The notes beneath the pieces are model-generated. The model saw nothing but the letters and a program-made list of their open reading frames with translations. It was not told where the DNA came from and did not search any database. The position numbers and the translations under genes are program-made. From Rosa chinensis (lineage: Eukaryota > Streptophyta > Magnoliopsida > Rosales > Rosaceae): a DNA stretch of 64,000 nt. Position 1 is the stretch's first letter; each line of letters starts with the position of its first letter. Location of the stretch: contig NC_037092.1 of assembly GCF_002994745.2 (NCBI RefSeq), forward strand, positions 85,480,824-85,544,823, written 5' to 3'. This document shows positions 1-12,220 of this stretch, piece after piece.

Positions 1-163
1 AGTACATTAATGTACCGATACATCAAGTAGACTACATTCAATACAAAGGTAGACTAGCTCAATACATGGGTAGACATACATGGAGTTAGTCTACCCTTGT
101 ACCGAGCTAGTTTACATCTATATTGAACCTAGTCTACTTAATGTATCGGTACATTAATGTACT
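1..163. repeat. Long imperfect inverted repeat (hairpin/MITE-like)
   Basis: Bases 1-76 and 88-163 are near-perfect reverse complements. Both outer ends read agtacattaatgtac, and both arms contain gtagacta/tagtctac blocks. Transcribed or single-stranded, it would fold into one long hairpin. The left end coincides with the window edge, so the true boundary and any target duplication cannot be seen. It resembles a foldback MITE; no protein is encoded. Confidence 0.75.
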
Positions 164-897
164 GAAGTATTTTCCTTGTTTCTATGGTCTGTTTTACAGT
201 TGTCAGTATTATTATTTAGGTTCTTCACATCTATTACTGGATTGTATTTACAGTAGTTTGCAGACCACTGACCCTTTTGTTGAGTTGTTTGCAGAAGTAA
301 TTGATTCCCTAGCATATCAAAAGAACAATGAATAAATAAACAAGGATGTATTGTCTATTTTTCTACTCTGTTTAATTGTAAAGGTTGTGATTTAAAAGTA
401 TAGGATACCGTCAATTTTGTTTGTTTCTATAGTTAATTATACCAATGTATTATTTCTGTATACATATGGATGTGTAAATGTATTGGGTCAGTTGGTTGGT
501 GGAAGGCTGGGAGCAACGCGCTGATCTCCGAAATCCAGGGACATACCAGGTATGTTGCTCCTTTCAATTAATCAGTTTGATGTAAATGTTATACGGTGGC
601 ATGTATGTTTTTGTTTAGTTTCTTGAAGATTACTTATAGACATAGCTACCTTGCTTGGGCTGAAATATATCTGCAGGTATGACTTGATCTCAGTTAAATC
701 AGTTGTTATTTCTGTTTATGTATCTCTACATATAACCGGTTCATGGCTATAAATGAGTTTGATTTTTTTTTTTTTTAAAATTATTCTACTAAAAGGAACT
801 AAAGAAGAATGGTTCGATCTTGTGCGTATGATATGATATCATCTGAAAATGAAATCACAATTCAATTGATAAATGAACTTGGTCCAGTTAGGCCCGG
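164..897 (+). other. No confirmed gene; two exon-like segments
   Basis: Nothing is firmly identifiable. A segment following a tttacag acceptor near 255 reads SLQTTDPFVELFAEVIDS and on to a TAA at 333-335, overlapping an AATAAA, so it could be the last exon of a plus-strand gene. A second segment ending at about 549 reads WLVEGWEQRADLRNPGTYQ and stops at a good splice donor (cag|gtatgt). I do not recognise either peptide. They could be relics of a host gene or chance ORFs. Confidence 0.2.
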
Positions 898-1034
898 GAT
901 ATAATTAAGGAGGGATCGAGTTCCCTTGGGTGAAAGACCCTAAACCCGATTGGGGCTCGTGGATTCGAGCGGATAATTAAGTAGGGATTGTACCTCCCTA
1001 GGGTGAAAGACCCAAAACCCAATCGGGAATCCGC
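898..1034. repeat. Diverged tandem duplication, about 73 bp unit
   Basis: Two adjacent units start at 898 and 971. Both carry ggat(at)aattaag..aggga and the core gggtgaaagaccc followed by aacccgattggg or aacccaatcggg. No coding potential is seen. Confidence 0.7.
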
Positions 1035-1095
1035 TTAGTACAGGGTGTGCTCGGTGGCCTTAATGAGAGCAATGGGCTCTAACCGGGAAAAAAAA

Positions 1096-1390
1096 GAGTA
1101 AAGAAAGAGATTGTTATTTGACAAATTCAAAAGAAGCATGCTGAATGAATGCTGCCAATGGCCAAACTCGATGAACACATTGGACTTGGCTATTTGGATC
1201 AAATAATTGTCAAAGATGATGATGTGTTCTGATATGAAAGAGAGAGTAAAGAAAGAGATTGTTATTTGACAAATTCAAAAGAAGCATGCTGAATGAATGT
1301 TGCCAATGGCCAAACTCGATGAACACATTGGACTTGGCTATTTGGATCAAATAATTGTCAAAGATGATGATGCGTTCTGATATGAAAGAA
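1096..1390. repeat. 148-bp tandem duplication
   Basis: The unit starting gagtaaagaaagagattg at 1096 is repeated at 1244 with only a couple of mismatches, for example gatgtgttctg versus gatgcgttctg. The near identity indicates a recent local duplication. Non-coding. Confidence 0.9.
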
Positions 1391-1816
1391 ATGGAGAAAG
1401 GAGGGATAGAGACAAGGAGAAGAAGCTTTCTCTCGCTTGAGGGAGGGAACTCAATCTCGTCTCTCTCCTCTCACTGATGCGTAGCCGAAACCCATACTTC
1501 TAAGTTCTAACTCTCTCTCTCTCTCTCCCCCTCTTCTCTTGCACGGTTGCACACCCAACAATTAGAGACGAATCCCGTTCTTTATAGCTGAGATTCAAAT
1601 TTTGATTTGTATGGTACAGTGCAACGCAATCTAGCTTTCTCTATCTGTGTATTGGTACCATCGCCAGAGATTTGGGTCATGCTGTTACAACGTAGTCTCA
1701 CCTCATGCAACAAGGTGAACCACCATACAGCTTGTGTCGTCTCTCTCTATCTTTATACTGTGAGAGGAAAAAAAGAGTGATCGATCTAGATTTAGTCATC
1801 ATCTTCAGTTATCAAG

Positions 1817-1853
<37 letters not shown>

Positions 1854-2414
1854 CAGCGAGAGATAAAGAGAGAGAGAGAGGGACATCGGAGGCAAATCCG
1901 TAAAACATAGAGTCGTCGCCCAGTGAAGTCAATTGAATCCTATAATTTCAAGCTTGGGTCATTCTGTCATCTAATTCTCAGGTCTGATTTCTGCGAAATT
2001 GTGGGTTTCAAATTTCCGGGATATTGTCTTGATTCCATTCTTCTGGGCTTGGTTATTGTGGTGTTTGGATGGAAATTGGGGGTTTTGGATTTCTGGGTTT
2101 TTGGTGAAATTAGGTTTTGGGTTTGGTTTGTTTGATTTTTGATTGTGGAATTTGAGAATAAGGGTTTGGTTTTTGCTTCATTGTTTATGGCTTGGGTGAT
2201 AACGGTGTTTGTTTGTTTGTTATTGTTTGTTTGTTTGATATGTGAATTGCTGATGTCGAATTTTTAAGGCATCTAACTATAGACTTCTTCATTTGAGTTG
2301 TTAGTTCGACATACATATGAAATATACTTTTAGAGATTAAATTTTTGGCTGCTTTGTTGGTTTGCAAGATAAAGGATGAACCCGGCCAGGCAGAATGGTA
2401 GGATATGCATTCTA
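1391..2414 (+). other. No gene; CT-rich and (GA)n 5'-UTR-like sequence
   Basis: This stretch has a ct-repeat tract near 1510-1545, a pure (GA)n microsatellite at 1820-1848, and then T/G-rich sequence resembling a plant leader and first intron. Bases from about 1927 to 2060 resemble 31449-31690, sharing caattgaatcc, ataatttcaagct and gggctnggttatt, so the block belongs to a dispersed family. No convincing ORF is present. Confidence 0.5.
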
Positions 2415-3168
2415 AAGAAAGTGATAGTATGATAAAGTGGTTGACATTTGAACAAAGTGTCTTATATATATCAGACAGATAGTCAATTGTAACTATAGTG
2501 ATCGTATATATCTAGAGTGAAACTAATTCAAAGAATGAATGATTGTTATACATTTGAGTTTGGTTTGGATAGTACGGATTGCAGATATGAGCAATTTTCA
2601 ATGAAATGATTTTATCAATTTTGGTAACTTAAAAACTTTTATCAATTATTATTTTGTTATATCCTCTTTAGCCTAAGTTTGGTAAGAAATCTAATGTATG
2701 AGTAATTCTGAGATTACATGAACAATTAAATCAGATTTATTTCACAATTGCTTGCAATAGTCTCTGTACACAAACATTTTTCATTATAAAATGTTTGTAT
2801 TATGCTGATTGGTCCTCTTTTTTTTCCAGTATTGTTGTAATAATTAGATTCAATTGATAATCTGTTTCCACATTTGTACTTCATAACATCAGTATAGCTG
2901 AAATTGAAATAGAAATGAAATATTGATAGATTATTAATTACCAAAGGTATTCTAGCAACTGTTCATTCAACTGTTCCTCAACACTGTTTATTAAAGTTGT
3001 GGTCTTTGGATGGGAATTGCGGGTTTCGGATTTCTGGGTTTTTCCATTGGTTTTTTTTTTTTGGTGAAATTGGGTTTTCTGTTCGGTTTGTTTGATCCTC
3101 GATTGTGAAATTGGGTTTTGTGTTTGGTTTGTTTGATCCGTGGGTGCTTGGTAGAGTAGTGGCTCTTG
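2415..3168 (+). repeat. Dispersed repeat block A, copy 1
   Basis: It is nearly identical to 29858-30612, from aagaaagtgatagtatgata to gtagtggctcttg. Near 2953 it contains the phrase actgttcattcaactgttcc, which resembles phrases at 10950 and 31217. The minus-strand reading frame across 2938-3312 is low-complexity and not supported as a gene. Confidence 0.85.
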
Positions 3169-3958
3169 CTTGCAATTCATCGTTTTACACCCCTTTTCTT
3201 TCTGGATTTCTATGTGTTGGTTGAAAAGAGACATTAGGTTGTTGAGTTGAGTTGAGTTGTTTTGTTCTGTATCGTTATGGAAGTTTGTTAAATTAAGGCT
3301 GTTCAATTGCAATGGGTATTTTCATTGGATTATATTTCTTTCTATTTTTTTTAATTTTATTTCTCAGACATTAGATAGTGGCTTCCTTGATTGGATGAAT
3401 TTTTGTATGTCTTCCTTGATTTGATATGATTATACTTGAAGTGCTGGTGTGAAATTGGAATGTGTGCTGCTGCTATCTGTTTTTGTTTGATTTTTTTTTT
3501 GTTGGTCTGTTGATTTTGAAGTTTTTGCTTGAGGTAACTTTTCTTTGTTGTTTTCTTTGTTCAGTGTTCTTAACAAGTTTGATTAGTCTTTTGGTGGTGA
3601 GTGTTTTTTTTTTCCCTCTTTTTTTGAAAGTGAGTTGTTGGAGCTTGGTTTTCTTAGAGAGGTTTTGGGTTTGGTTTCGTAATTATCGTGCTCTGAACGA
3701 TATTTAATAGTGGATTCTGAGTAAGTGGGGATCAATAAGATGTGATCTTCAAACAGCTAACGCATTAAGAGTAATCTTAAATAGTATAAGTGAAAATTGG
3801 CTGTCAGCTTTATTTAAAACAACAGAGAGAACAATTTCTGTTTTATGCGAATTTGTGACTAAAGACAATGTTGGGAATTTCTGATGTTAGAACTAATTTT
3901 GTTTTATCTCTAAATAACTTTTGATTTTCCATAATTTGTAGTCTTTGTAAAGTCTGAG
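2991..3958 (+). repeat. Dispersed repeat block B, copy 1
   Basis: It matches 31695-32662 almost base for base, from ttaaagttgtggtctttgg to gtaaagtctgag. It overlaps block A at 2991-3168. Non-coding, T-rich, intron-like sequence. Confidence 0.85.
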
Positions 3959-4845
3959 GCACGCAGCGTGAAGAAACCCCTGAGGTTGTTTTTGTGTTCT
4001 GTGTTTGATAGAGAGAGAGAAATTAGATCCAGATATAGAGAGAGACGGAGACGGAGAGACAGCGAAAGAGAACCAGAGAGGAGGCCCATCAGGATTTCGT
4101 CAAGGTTGACCAGGTCAGGCTCTTTGATCTAATCTTCGTGTGTTTCTGTTGGAGTTTTTTTTTGGTTTTCATTAGAGTTTTTGTTGTGGTTGGTTTTCAA
4201 TAGATAATATGGGTTTTGATGTTTTAGGGTTATTGTTTGTTCTTCAGTTTGGGATTTCGGTTATTTTAGATCATTTCTGAATTTTGGCTTTCAGTTAATA
4301 TGTGGGTTGCACGGTATGTGGTTGATTGGATTCGATGGATTTCGTTTCTCAAATTTTTACAATTTGCTCTTGATTTTTTTATTACATTGGTTGCTATTGA
4401 ATGTTGTTAATTTTTTCAGAATCTGTCAAATTTCGTTCACATAGTTATTGGATTTGGCTCATTTGTGATTGAGAGGTGGATTAGTTTTACTGACGGAAAT
4501 TGATTCCTTTTTTTGCTTCATTCTCACAGTCTTCGCATTTTGGTCTTGATTTCATTATTAAACCTCCTCTTCCTTGCCTAAGCCTCACTGATCCTTCATT
4601 GATCACTAACATCAAACCAATGATGTCCCCTGATACTAATCATGACTGTTTGGTTAAATGATTTTGACGTACGTGTTTTTAGTTATGACTCTTGATGTTG
4701 GATGTGATAAGTAATTATAGATAGATGCAATTATGAAAACATTGCTTGCCTACCTTTCTGTCAAAAGCTGAAGTCAATTGGGAAGAACAAAGAACAAAGT
4801 GGTAACTTGGTAGCTTTGCAATTATGAAGACATAGCTTGCCTATG
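3959..4845 (+). other. No gene seen; left flank of the Gypsy element
   Basis: The stretch has a GA-rich segment (about 4012-4080) and then T-rich intron-like sequence. Near its right end a short phrase is duplicated (gcaattatgaa.aca..gcttgcctay at about 4729 and 4818). The five bases before the LTR (ctatg) do not match the five bases after the right LTR (gcgta). Confidence 0.5.
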
Positions 4846-5346
4846 TGCTAGGGGCCGCACTTGTAATGCCGCAAGCAACCTTGTCCAGGGTCATTAGTTA
4901 AGCCTTTGGTTGGTTTGCTTGCGTGCTAGGGATGTTTTGGTAATTTACAAATTATGTAATTTATTTTATTTAGCAATTAGTCTCCTCGGCCTTTTTCATG
5001 TTTCCTCCTGCCAGGTTCATGTAAGGCCGATATGCTCTATAGGGAGGGGTTCCTAGTCGGCATAGTTTGGACTACGGAACTAGTATAGGTAAGCACATGT
5101 ACTTTTGCCTCCCTTACCGTCTTACCATCAATAAAAGAGGAATTGTTCTCTGATCTTTCCTTTCGATTATTCATTGTTCTTCGTGGTTGCCCCAACATTC
5201 ATATAATTGTGTTCTTGCTTGTCACTAGCACTATTTTAATATCGTGTGGCTTTCATTGTTCCTTGCAAGGTACTCACTTGGCTGACTTGCTTGCTAGCAA
5301 GTGCCGCACGGTCCACTTTGCGCATTGCAAAGTTCGGCCCGTGACA
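4846..5346 (+). repeat. Left (5') LTR of the Gypsy element
   Basis: 501 bp, starting TGCTAGGGGCC and ending CCGTGACA. It contains an AATAAA-like signal (atcaataaaagag, about 5129). It aligns with 10098-10625 but lacks a 27-bp segment seen there. Confidence 0.93.
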
Positions 5347-5348
5347 GT

Positions 5349-5360
5349 TGGTATCAGAGC
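5349..5360 (+). other. Primer-binding site (tRNA-iMet type)
   Basis: TGGTATCAGAGC lies two bases after the left LTR. This is the standard plant initiator-Met tRNA complement used to prime minus-strand DNA synthesis. Confidence 0.9.
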
Positions 5361-5386
5361 CAACTCGGCTCAAGAAGCTCACTACG

Positions 5387-8035
5387 ATGACAGGGAAGAT
5401 GACAAACCAACAAAGATTCGATTGGTATGACCAACAACTCGGAGAACTTGCGGGAGTGCCTGATAGGTTGATTGATATCACTAATGTGTTGGACCGCGTC
5501 GACCTAGATGAGTTGGCGGCGCGGATGGTAGAGGTGGAGAGCCTGAAGGACCGAGTTGTGACCCTTGAAAAACGTAAAGCTCGAGGTAGCGGAGGGGAGA
5601 GAAATGAGGAAGAAACTCCTGTTCTGAACGAGCAAATGGGGGCGATGAGTGATGCCCTTGACACACTCCAGGTGACCGTGGACAATATGGCGGAAGATGT
5701 CCGAGCCACCATTGATGCTTTCAGAAACGAGTTGGTGGAGATGAATACCAAGCTCAATCTGACCATCCGTGCGATGGGAAACCAGCCTGTGACGGACTAC
5801 ATGAAGGTAAAGATACCAGAACCTCAAGCTTTTGGAGGGGCGCGGGATGCCAAGGAGCTTGAGAATTACTTATTTGATATGGAGCAATACTTCCGAGCAG
5901 TGAAGCCAGATTCGGAAGAGGTGAAGGTGAACATGGCAACAATGTATTTGTCAGGATATGCTAAACTATGGTGGAGGACCAAGTATAATGACATACAAAG
6001 AGGGGTATGCACCATTGACACTTGGGAGGATCTTAAGAAGGAGCTCAAAGCTCAATTCTTCCCCGAGAATGTAGAGTACATTGCTAGAAGGCAACTAAGG
6101 GAGCTCAAGCACACCAACAACATCCGAGACTTTGTAAACAAGTTCTCGGTGCTCATGCTTGACATCCCAGACATGTCAGAGAAGGATCGGTTGTTCTATT
6201 TCCTGGAAGGCTTAAAGCCATGGGCGAGGACAGAACTTCAGCGGCAAAGGGTCCAAGATTTGGCCTCCGCACAGGCTGCTGCTGAAAGGTTGACGGACTA
6301 CACATTCGAGGAGAACTCTACCAAGAAGACTCAGCCATTTTCGAATGTGAATGTCAACAGAAATATAAGGCCTGGACCGGGTAGAAGTGGGGGAGCGGAG
6401 TCCAAATTTTCCAACTCAGGAGGAGGGGACAGGAGAGCAGTGAATGCGAGGGACACGGCAACGTCCAAGCCTGTTGCTTCGACAGGGGTCTTCACCCCTC
6501 AACCTTTTAATCCCTCAGGCTATGTTCCAAAGCCACTAGCATGCTTCTTATGCAGAGGACCACATAGAGTGAATGAATGCCCTCATAAGACTGCCCTCTC
6601 TGCCCTACAGGCTCATATTCACAGAAAAGAAATGGAGGATCAGCAAGAGCCAGAGGAGGAACCTAGTCACATGGGAGCTCTGAGATTCTTGGGTGCGGTG
6701 GAGAAGGGACCACAATCACCTAAGAAGGCCCAGGCTAAAGGCTTGATGTTCATAGATGGTAGTATTAATGGGAAAGTAGCCAAGAGCGTGATGGTTGACA
6801 CAGGCGCTACTCACAACTCTGTGTCAGAACCTGAAGCACGGAGGTTGGGGCTGAAGTTGGAGAAGGATGTTGGCCGCATGAAAGCTGTGAACTCTAAGGC
6901 CTCACCTACAACTGGACTATCTCAAGGGGTATCACTCAAGTTGGGTCACTGGCAAGGGAAGACCGACCTCGTAGTTGTCCAAATGGATGACTTTGATGTC
7001 ATATTAGGGATGGAGTTCTTATTGGCGAACAAAGCTATTCCCATTCCTAGTGCCCAACACTTACTTATTATGGGAGAAAGGCCGTGTGTGGTTCCGGCAA
7101 GAATAGAACAACCAAGTGAACCCCGTCTCTTGTCCGCCCTCCAGTTCAAGAAAGGCGTGAAGCGACATGAGCCTACCTATGTAGCAGTTCCCCTGATAAG
7201 GGATGAGACTAAAGGAGAAGTGATTCCGAAGGAGATTGAAGAGGTATTGGAGAGCTACGTAGATGTGATGCCTCCTGAACTTCCCAAAGAATTACCTCCA
7301 AGGAGGAGTGTGGACCACGAGATCGAACTGCTTCCGGGGGCCAAACCACCTGCAAAGGCACCTTACAGAATGGCTCCCCCAGAACTGGCGGAACTTCGAA
7401 AGCAGCTCGAAGACCTGCTCAGGGCGGGATTCATTAGGCCATCTAAAGCCCCCTTTGGTGCGCCCGTGCTGTTTCAAAAGAAGCATGATGGAAGTTGGAG
7501 ACTGTGTGTGGACTATCGGGCTCTCAACAAAGTCATGGTGCGCAACAAGTACCTGATCCCTCTGATTGCAGATCTGTTTGACCAACTCAGTGGTGCCAAG
7601 TATTTCACAAAGTTAGACCTCCGCTCGGGGTACTATCAAGTTCGTATTGCAGAAGGAGATGAACCCAAGACAACGTGCGTCACCCGCTCTGGCGCCTTTG
7701 AGTTCCTGGTGATGCCGTTCGGATTGACCAATGCGCCAGCCACATTCTGCACTTTGATGAACCAAGTCTTCCACGAATACTTAGATAAGTTCGTGGTAGT
7801 CTATCTGGATGACATAGTGGTGTACAGCTCTACCCTAGAAGAACACGTAGAGCACTTAAAGTTGGTGTTCCAACGGTTGCGGGACAATCAGTTGTATGTC
7901 AAGCGCGAAAAGTGCTCCTTCGCGCAAGTGACCATCAAGTTTCTAGGTCACATTATTGAAAGGGGTCAAATCAGGATGGATATGGAGAAAGCCCAAGAAT
8001 GTGAAAGAGCTACGTTCTTTTCTTGGGCTGGCTAA
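5387..8035 (+). pseudogene. Gypsy gag-protease-reverse transcriptase (frame broken at 3' end)
   Basis: I chose the ATG at 5387; the open frame extends upstream through the primer-binding site without an ATG. An N-terminal coiled-coil-like stretch is followed by a retrotransposon gag domain (roughly residues 140-305, with GYAKLWW and [10 protein letters not shown]). Then come a zinc knuckle ([14 protein letters not shown]-x2-C-x3-H-x4-C, near residue 390), an aspartic protease active site (VDTGATHN, near 470) and reverse transcriptase with [10 protein letters not shown] and the catalytic YLDDIVVYS. The frame ends about 45 bases after the RT fingerprint FLGHII because the sequence shifts frame at about 7991. 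Downstream coding continues in another frame. This looks like a deletion of roughly two dozen bases, not a programmed frameshift, since conserved residues between RT and RNase H are missing. Confidence 0.92.
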
Positions 8036-10103
8036 TTACTACCGACGTTTCATTGAGAACTACTCAAAGAAGACGACCCCCTTAACTGAACGCTTGAAGA
8101 AGGGAGTGACATGGGACTGGAGTACTAATTGTGAGAAGGCCTTTCAAGATTTGAAGAAGGCCGTGATGGAAGATCCGGTCCTTGCCTTACCCCACCTGAA
8201 CCAGCCATTTGAAGTCCAGAAAGATGCTTCTGACTTCGCCTTAGGGGGAGTTTTGCTGCAACAGGGGCATCCTGTTGCATATGAAAGTCATAAACTCTCG
8301 GAAGCTGAGAGGAGGTACGCGACTCAGGAGAAGGAGTTGCTAGCCGTAATTCACTGTTTGAGGACATGGCGACACTATTTGCTGGGGTCAAAGTTCCTTG
8401 TGAAGACAGACAATTCTGCAGTCAGCCACTTTCTGACCCAACCAAAGTTAACTCCAAAGCAAGCCCGATGGCAAGAGTTTCTCGCTGAGTTTGACTTCCA
8501 TTTTGAACACAAGGCTGGGCACACAAACCAAGTTGCTGATGCTCTAAGTCGCAAGGCTGACCTTGCCACCCTCAAGGTGTTGGCTGCTTTGTCGAGCAGC
8601 ATCGTTGCCACAGACATCAAGCAGCGTATCAAGGAGAGTCTGGATAAGGATTCTGTGGCGCAATCCCTCATGAAAATGGTGAAGGAAGGGAAGAGCCGTC
8701 GATTTTGGATAGAGGATGGCATATTGATGGCCAAAGGAGGACGAGTGTTTGTTCCGCGAGCTGACGGACTGCGAAGAATGCTCATGAGGGAGTGTCACGA
8801 CACCCTGTGGGCAGGTCACCCTGGATGGCAGAGGACCCACGCACTCCTCAAGCAAGGTTACTACTGGCCCCAGATGCGAGACGATGTCACAGAATACACC
8901 AAGACTTGCCTAACATGCCAGCAAGACAAGATTGAGCGCCAAAAGACTCCAGGGCTGTTAGAACCACTGTCTATTCCGACTCGCCCATGGGAGAGTGTCT
9001 CCCTTGACTTTATTACCAACCTCCCGAAGGTGGGAGACTTATCAGGCATCCTGGTGGTGGTTGACAGGTTTTCAAAGTATGCCACCTTTGTGCCAACCCC
9101 AAAGTATTGTTCGGCGGAAGACACAGCAAGCCTCTTCTTCAAGCATGTTGTAAAGTATTGGGGTGTGCCTCAGAACATAGTCAGCGATCGAGACACTAGG
9201 TTCTCGGGAACATTCTGGACCGAGCTGTTCAAGTTGCTCGGGTCTGAGCTCAACATATCTTCAAGTTATCACCCACAGACTGATGGGCAAACAGAAAGGT
9301 TCAACGGGATGTTGGAGGAGTACTTGCGCCATTTTGTTCATGCCAATCAACAGAATTGGGCGCAATTGCTCGATGTTGCACAATTTTGTTTCAACTCGAA
9401 GAAGAGCTCATCCACCAACAAGAGTGCTTTTGAAATTGTCACTGGCCAACAGCCTCTCTTGCCTCATACTGTGCAAGAAGTCTACAAAGGAGCAAATCCG
9501 CGTGCTTTCAACTTCACAAAAGAATGGAAGACTAATGTTGAAATCGCTCAAGCCTACTTAGAGAAAGCGGCAGGGAGAATGAAGAAGTGGGCAGATCAAG
9601 GCCGCAAGCCCAGGGAGTTTCAAGCAGGGGACATGGTCCTTGTCAAGCTGCTCCCAGAACAACTCAGGTTCTTGCGTTCCAGGGACAAGCGTCTATTCAG
9701 GAAGTATGAAGGACCACTCCCCATCATTTCTAAAGTGGGGAAATGCTCCTACAAAGTCGATATTCCCGCCTGGATGAGAGTTCACCCCGTCTTCCATGTC
9801 AGCAACCTCAAGCCGCACCAGCCAGACCGTGAAGATCAAGTACGCAACCAGCCTGTTCGAGAGCACGTCGACATCAGACCCCCAAAGCCGAAAGAAGTGG
9901 AGGAGATCCTAGCAGAGAGAGTGACCCGAGTGTCAAGGCGGCCGTGCCAGCAGTTCCTGGTCAAGTGGAAGGGTCTTGGAGATGAAGAAACCAGTTGGGA
10001 GAACGCTGAAGTCCTGAAGAAGAAGTTCCAGCAGAAGATTGAAGACTTCAAGATCAAGGCAGTCGTCGAGAGCGCCGACAGCTTAAGTGGGGGAGGATGT
10101 TAG
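7992..10103 (+). pseudogene. Gypsy RNase H-integrase-chromodomain (second half of pol)
   Basis: This continues pol after the frame break and has no start codon of its own in a sensible place. It opens with the RT-RNase H connection ([16 protein letters not shown]). RNase H follows ([25 protein letters not shown]), then the integrase zinc finger (H and H in [11 protein letters not shown] and C in CLTCQ) and the integrase core ([26 protein letters not shown], giving the D-D-E triad). A chromodomain lies near the end ([24 protein letters not shown]). Chromodomains target integration to histone-marked chromatin. The stop TAG at 10101-10103 lies inside the first bases of the right LTR. Confidence 0.92.
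10086..10097 (+). other. Polypurine tract
   Basis: agtgggggagga sits immediately before the TG of the right LTR, the expected plus-strand priming site. Confidence 0.85.
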
Positions 10104-10625
10104 GGGCCGCACTTGTAATGCCGCAAGCAACCTTGTCTAGGGTCATTAGTTAAGCCTTTGGTTGGTTTGCTTGCGTGCTAGGGATGTTTTGGTAATTTAC
10201 AAATTATGTAATTTATTTTATTTAGCAATTAGTCTCCTCGGCCTTTTTCATGTTTCCTCCTGCCAGGTTCATGTAAGGCCGATATGCTCTATAGGGAGGG
10301 GTTCCTAGTCGGCATAGTTTGGACTACGGAACTAGTATAGGTAAGCACATGTACTTTTGCCTCCCTTACCGTCTTACCATCAATAAAAGAGGAATTATTC
10401 AATCATCTGTGCCCCGTGAGATTGTTCTCTGATCTTTCCTTTCGATTATTCATTGTTCTTCGTGGTTGCCCCAACATTCATATAATTGTGTTCTTGCTTG
10501 TCACTAGCACTATTTTAATATCGTGTGGCTTTCATTGTTCCTGGCAAGGTACTCACTTGGCTGACTTGCTTGCTAGCAAGTGCCGCACGGTCCGCTTTGC
10601 GCATTGCAAAGTTCGGCCCGTGACA
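10098..10625 (+). repeat. Right (3') LTR of the Gypsy element
   Basis: 528 bp, starting TGTTAGGGGCC and ending CCGTGACA. Relative to the left LTR it has an extra 27-bp block around 10400-10427 and about four substitutions. Confidence 0.93.
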
Positions 10626-12215
10626 GCGTAGCACCTTTGTTTTTTGTTTTTTTTTTTTTCTTCTTTTAATTGTTTCTAATATGGGTTCTGATCTTTTAAC
10701 TTTTTCTTTGTTGTAGAAAATTGATGATTATTTTGCTTTCATTTTGTAGGTTCTATGCAAAAAAGTATTTTGATTGTTTTCTTGCCATTGTTCCTGTTTC
10801 TGTTCTTTGATATTGGTTCATTGTTCCGTCTTGATTCAGGTATGGAATGTTGTGTTATTACTGATATTTCCTAATAGCATTGGTTTAAATTGATTTTGGA
10901 AATGCCGGTTTTGGTATATTATTCTAAGTATACTAAAGCGCATACACTGTTCCTAAGCACTGTTCATTCTACTGTTCATACAGTTAAATGACTGTGTTGC
11001 CCACGAACGCAATAGATAAAAACAGTGGTTGATTTTGGAAATGCCGGTTTTGCTCTTAGAGTTTACTGAATAAAGAAAACACCTGATATTGTAGTGCGTT
11101 CGTGAAGGTTCGATTGAAGGCTGGCATCGGACGAATATATCGATCTTCATCGTTAATACTGGTGGAGCAAGATTCTGAACAGATAACAAGTAAGACAGGT
11201 TGGGTTTACAGAGTTTATATGCCGGATTTTGTATTCTGGATTTGATGTAAGATTTCAAGGAGGAAAGATTAGGGACCTGGGTCTGGGTTTGTTTTGGATT
11301 GCTCTACCATGATTTCTAATTTGTTTCATTTATTCTTTGTCAGTTGTTGCCCAAGGGCGGGTGATTGAAGCAGAGGATATATACGGTTCGTATTTGGTGA
11401 GTTCCTTCCTGATTGCTCCATGCACCTCATTTTTGTTTGGTCTAATTATTTATGTCAAAACCCACGTTTCTATTCATCAAAATCGTTACTGGGTTTTGAA
11501 AATGATAAACCAAAAGAAGAACATGAAGGTGGCTCTTTTACAGTTTCATACCTTTTTTTGGATTCGTCTATATCGCTTGAGGAGGGATTAGATTGGAAGT
11601 TTCAGGCTTTGTTTTTGTTTATTAGTATTGAAATTTGGTTTTGACCTAAATGAAATTTTAATGTCTGCTCTTTAATTGATAGTCTGGTTGCGTTTTGTAA
11701 AACATAGATATTTTGACATCTGTTTTGCTTGCATTGTGACATGGATATCTGTTTTGCTTCCAACTGAATTTTTTTTGGCAGACTGAAATAGTAAATATAT
11801 GAATCATGCGAATGAAAATTATACAATAATGAGTGCAATTTTATGACTTTCTGTTCCAAGTTAAGATAATAATGATTGTTATGGTTTTAGTTTAATTGTG
11901 TATTGTTTGCACATCTTATATCATCATAGATCTTATATGATCCAAATGAAAATTAAGTTACAGTAAGCTGATGGTTGGAAAAAGGTTTTCGGAGCAGGTT
12001 AAAACTCTAAAAGGATTTATAGAGGCAAAATTTGTTGGTGAAATTCATTACGGTTTCCTATTGTGTTTTGATATAGGTTAGCAAACTTTTCTTATTGGGT
12101 TCGCCTCATTGAAATGTAGAAATGTAATCCACTTTTTGTATATAGAGAGAAAAACGAATAAATGGAAATTAAAAGCTTTCCAGGTGTAGGATGAAAATCT
12201 GGTGTTATTATTATT
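10626..12215 (+). other. No gene; contains a Helitron-5'-end-like phrase
   Basis: T-rich non-coding sequence. At 10925 it reads TCTAAGTATACTAAAGCGC followed by two actgttcat phrases. This resembles plant Helitron 5' termini (TC..TATACTA) and the sequences at 31190 and 33383. I find no matching 3' hairpin and CTRR end before the next element. Short ORFs at 11337-11644 show no recognisable domain. Confidence 0.4.
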
Positions 12216-12220
12216 CTGTG

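Larger units (their letters stand above)
4846..10625 (+). mobile_element. Ty3/Gypsy LTR retrotransposon (chromovirus), one break in pol
   Basis: A 5.8 kb element bounded by two LTRs that start TG and end CA. It has a tRNA-iMet-type primer-binding site, gag-protease-RT-RNase H-integrase order, a C-terminal chromodomain and a polypurine tract. The LTRs differ by about four substitutions plus a 27-bp block present only in the right copy, so insertion was recent. No matching target duplication flanks it, which suggests recombination between two copies or a rearranged flank. A short deletion in pol makes the copy non-autonomous as it stands. Confidence 0.95.

Noticed and set aside
2938..3312. Minus-strand Gln/Thr/Asn-rich ORF, repeated at about 31695-32015 and in part at 30433
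   Set aside because: It is the complement of a T/G-rich non-coding repeat block; copies differ by frame-changing homopolymer lengths, so no selection on a protein is apparent.
5504..5827. Several minus-strand frames inside the Gypsy gag-pol region
   Set aside because: They are shadows of the strong plus-strand coding frame, with no domains of their own.
10626..12215. A complete Helitron starting at 10925
   Set aside because: The 5'-like phrase is present, but no hairpin plus CTRR 3' end could be found before 12216, so only the phrase is reported.
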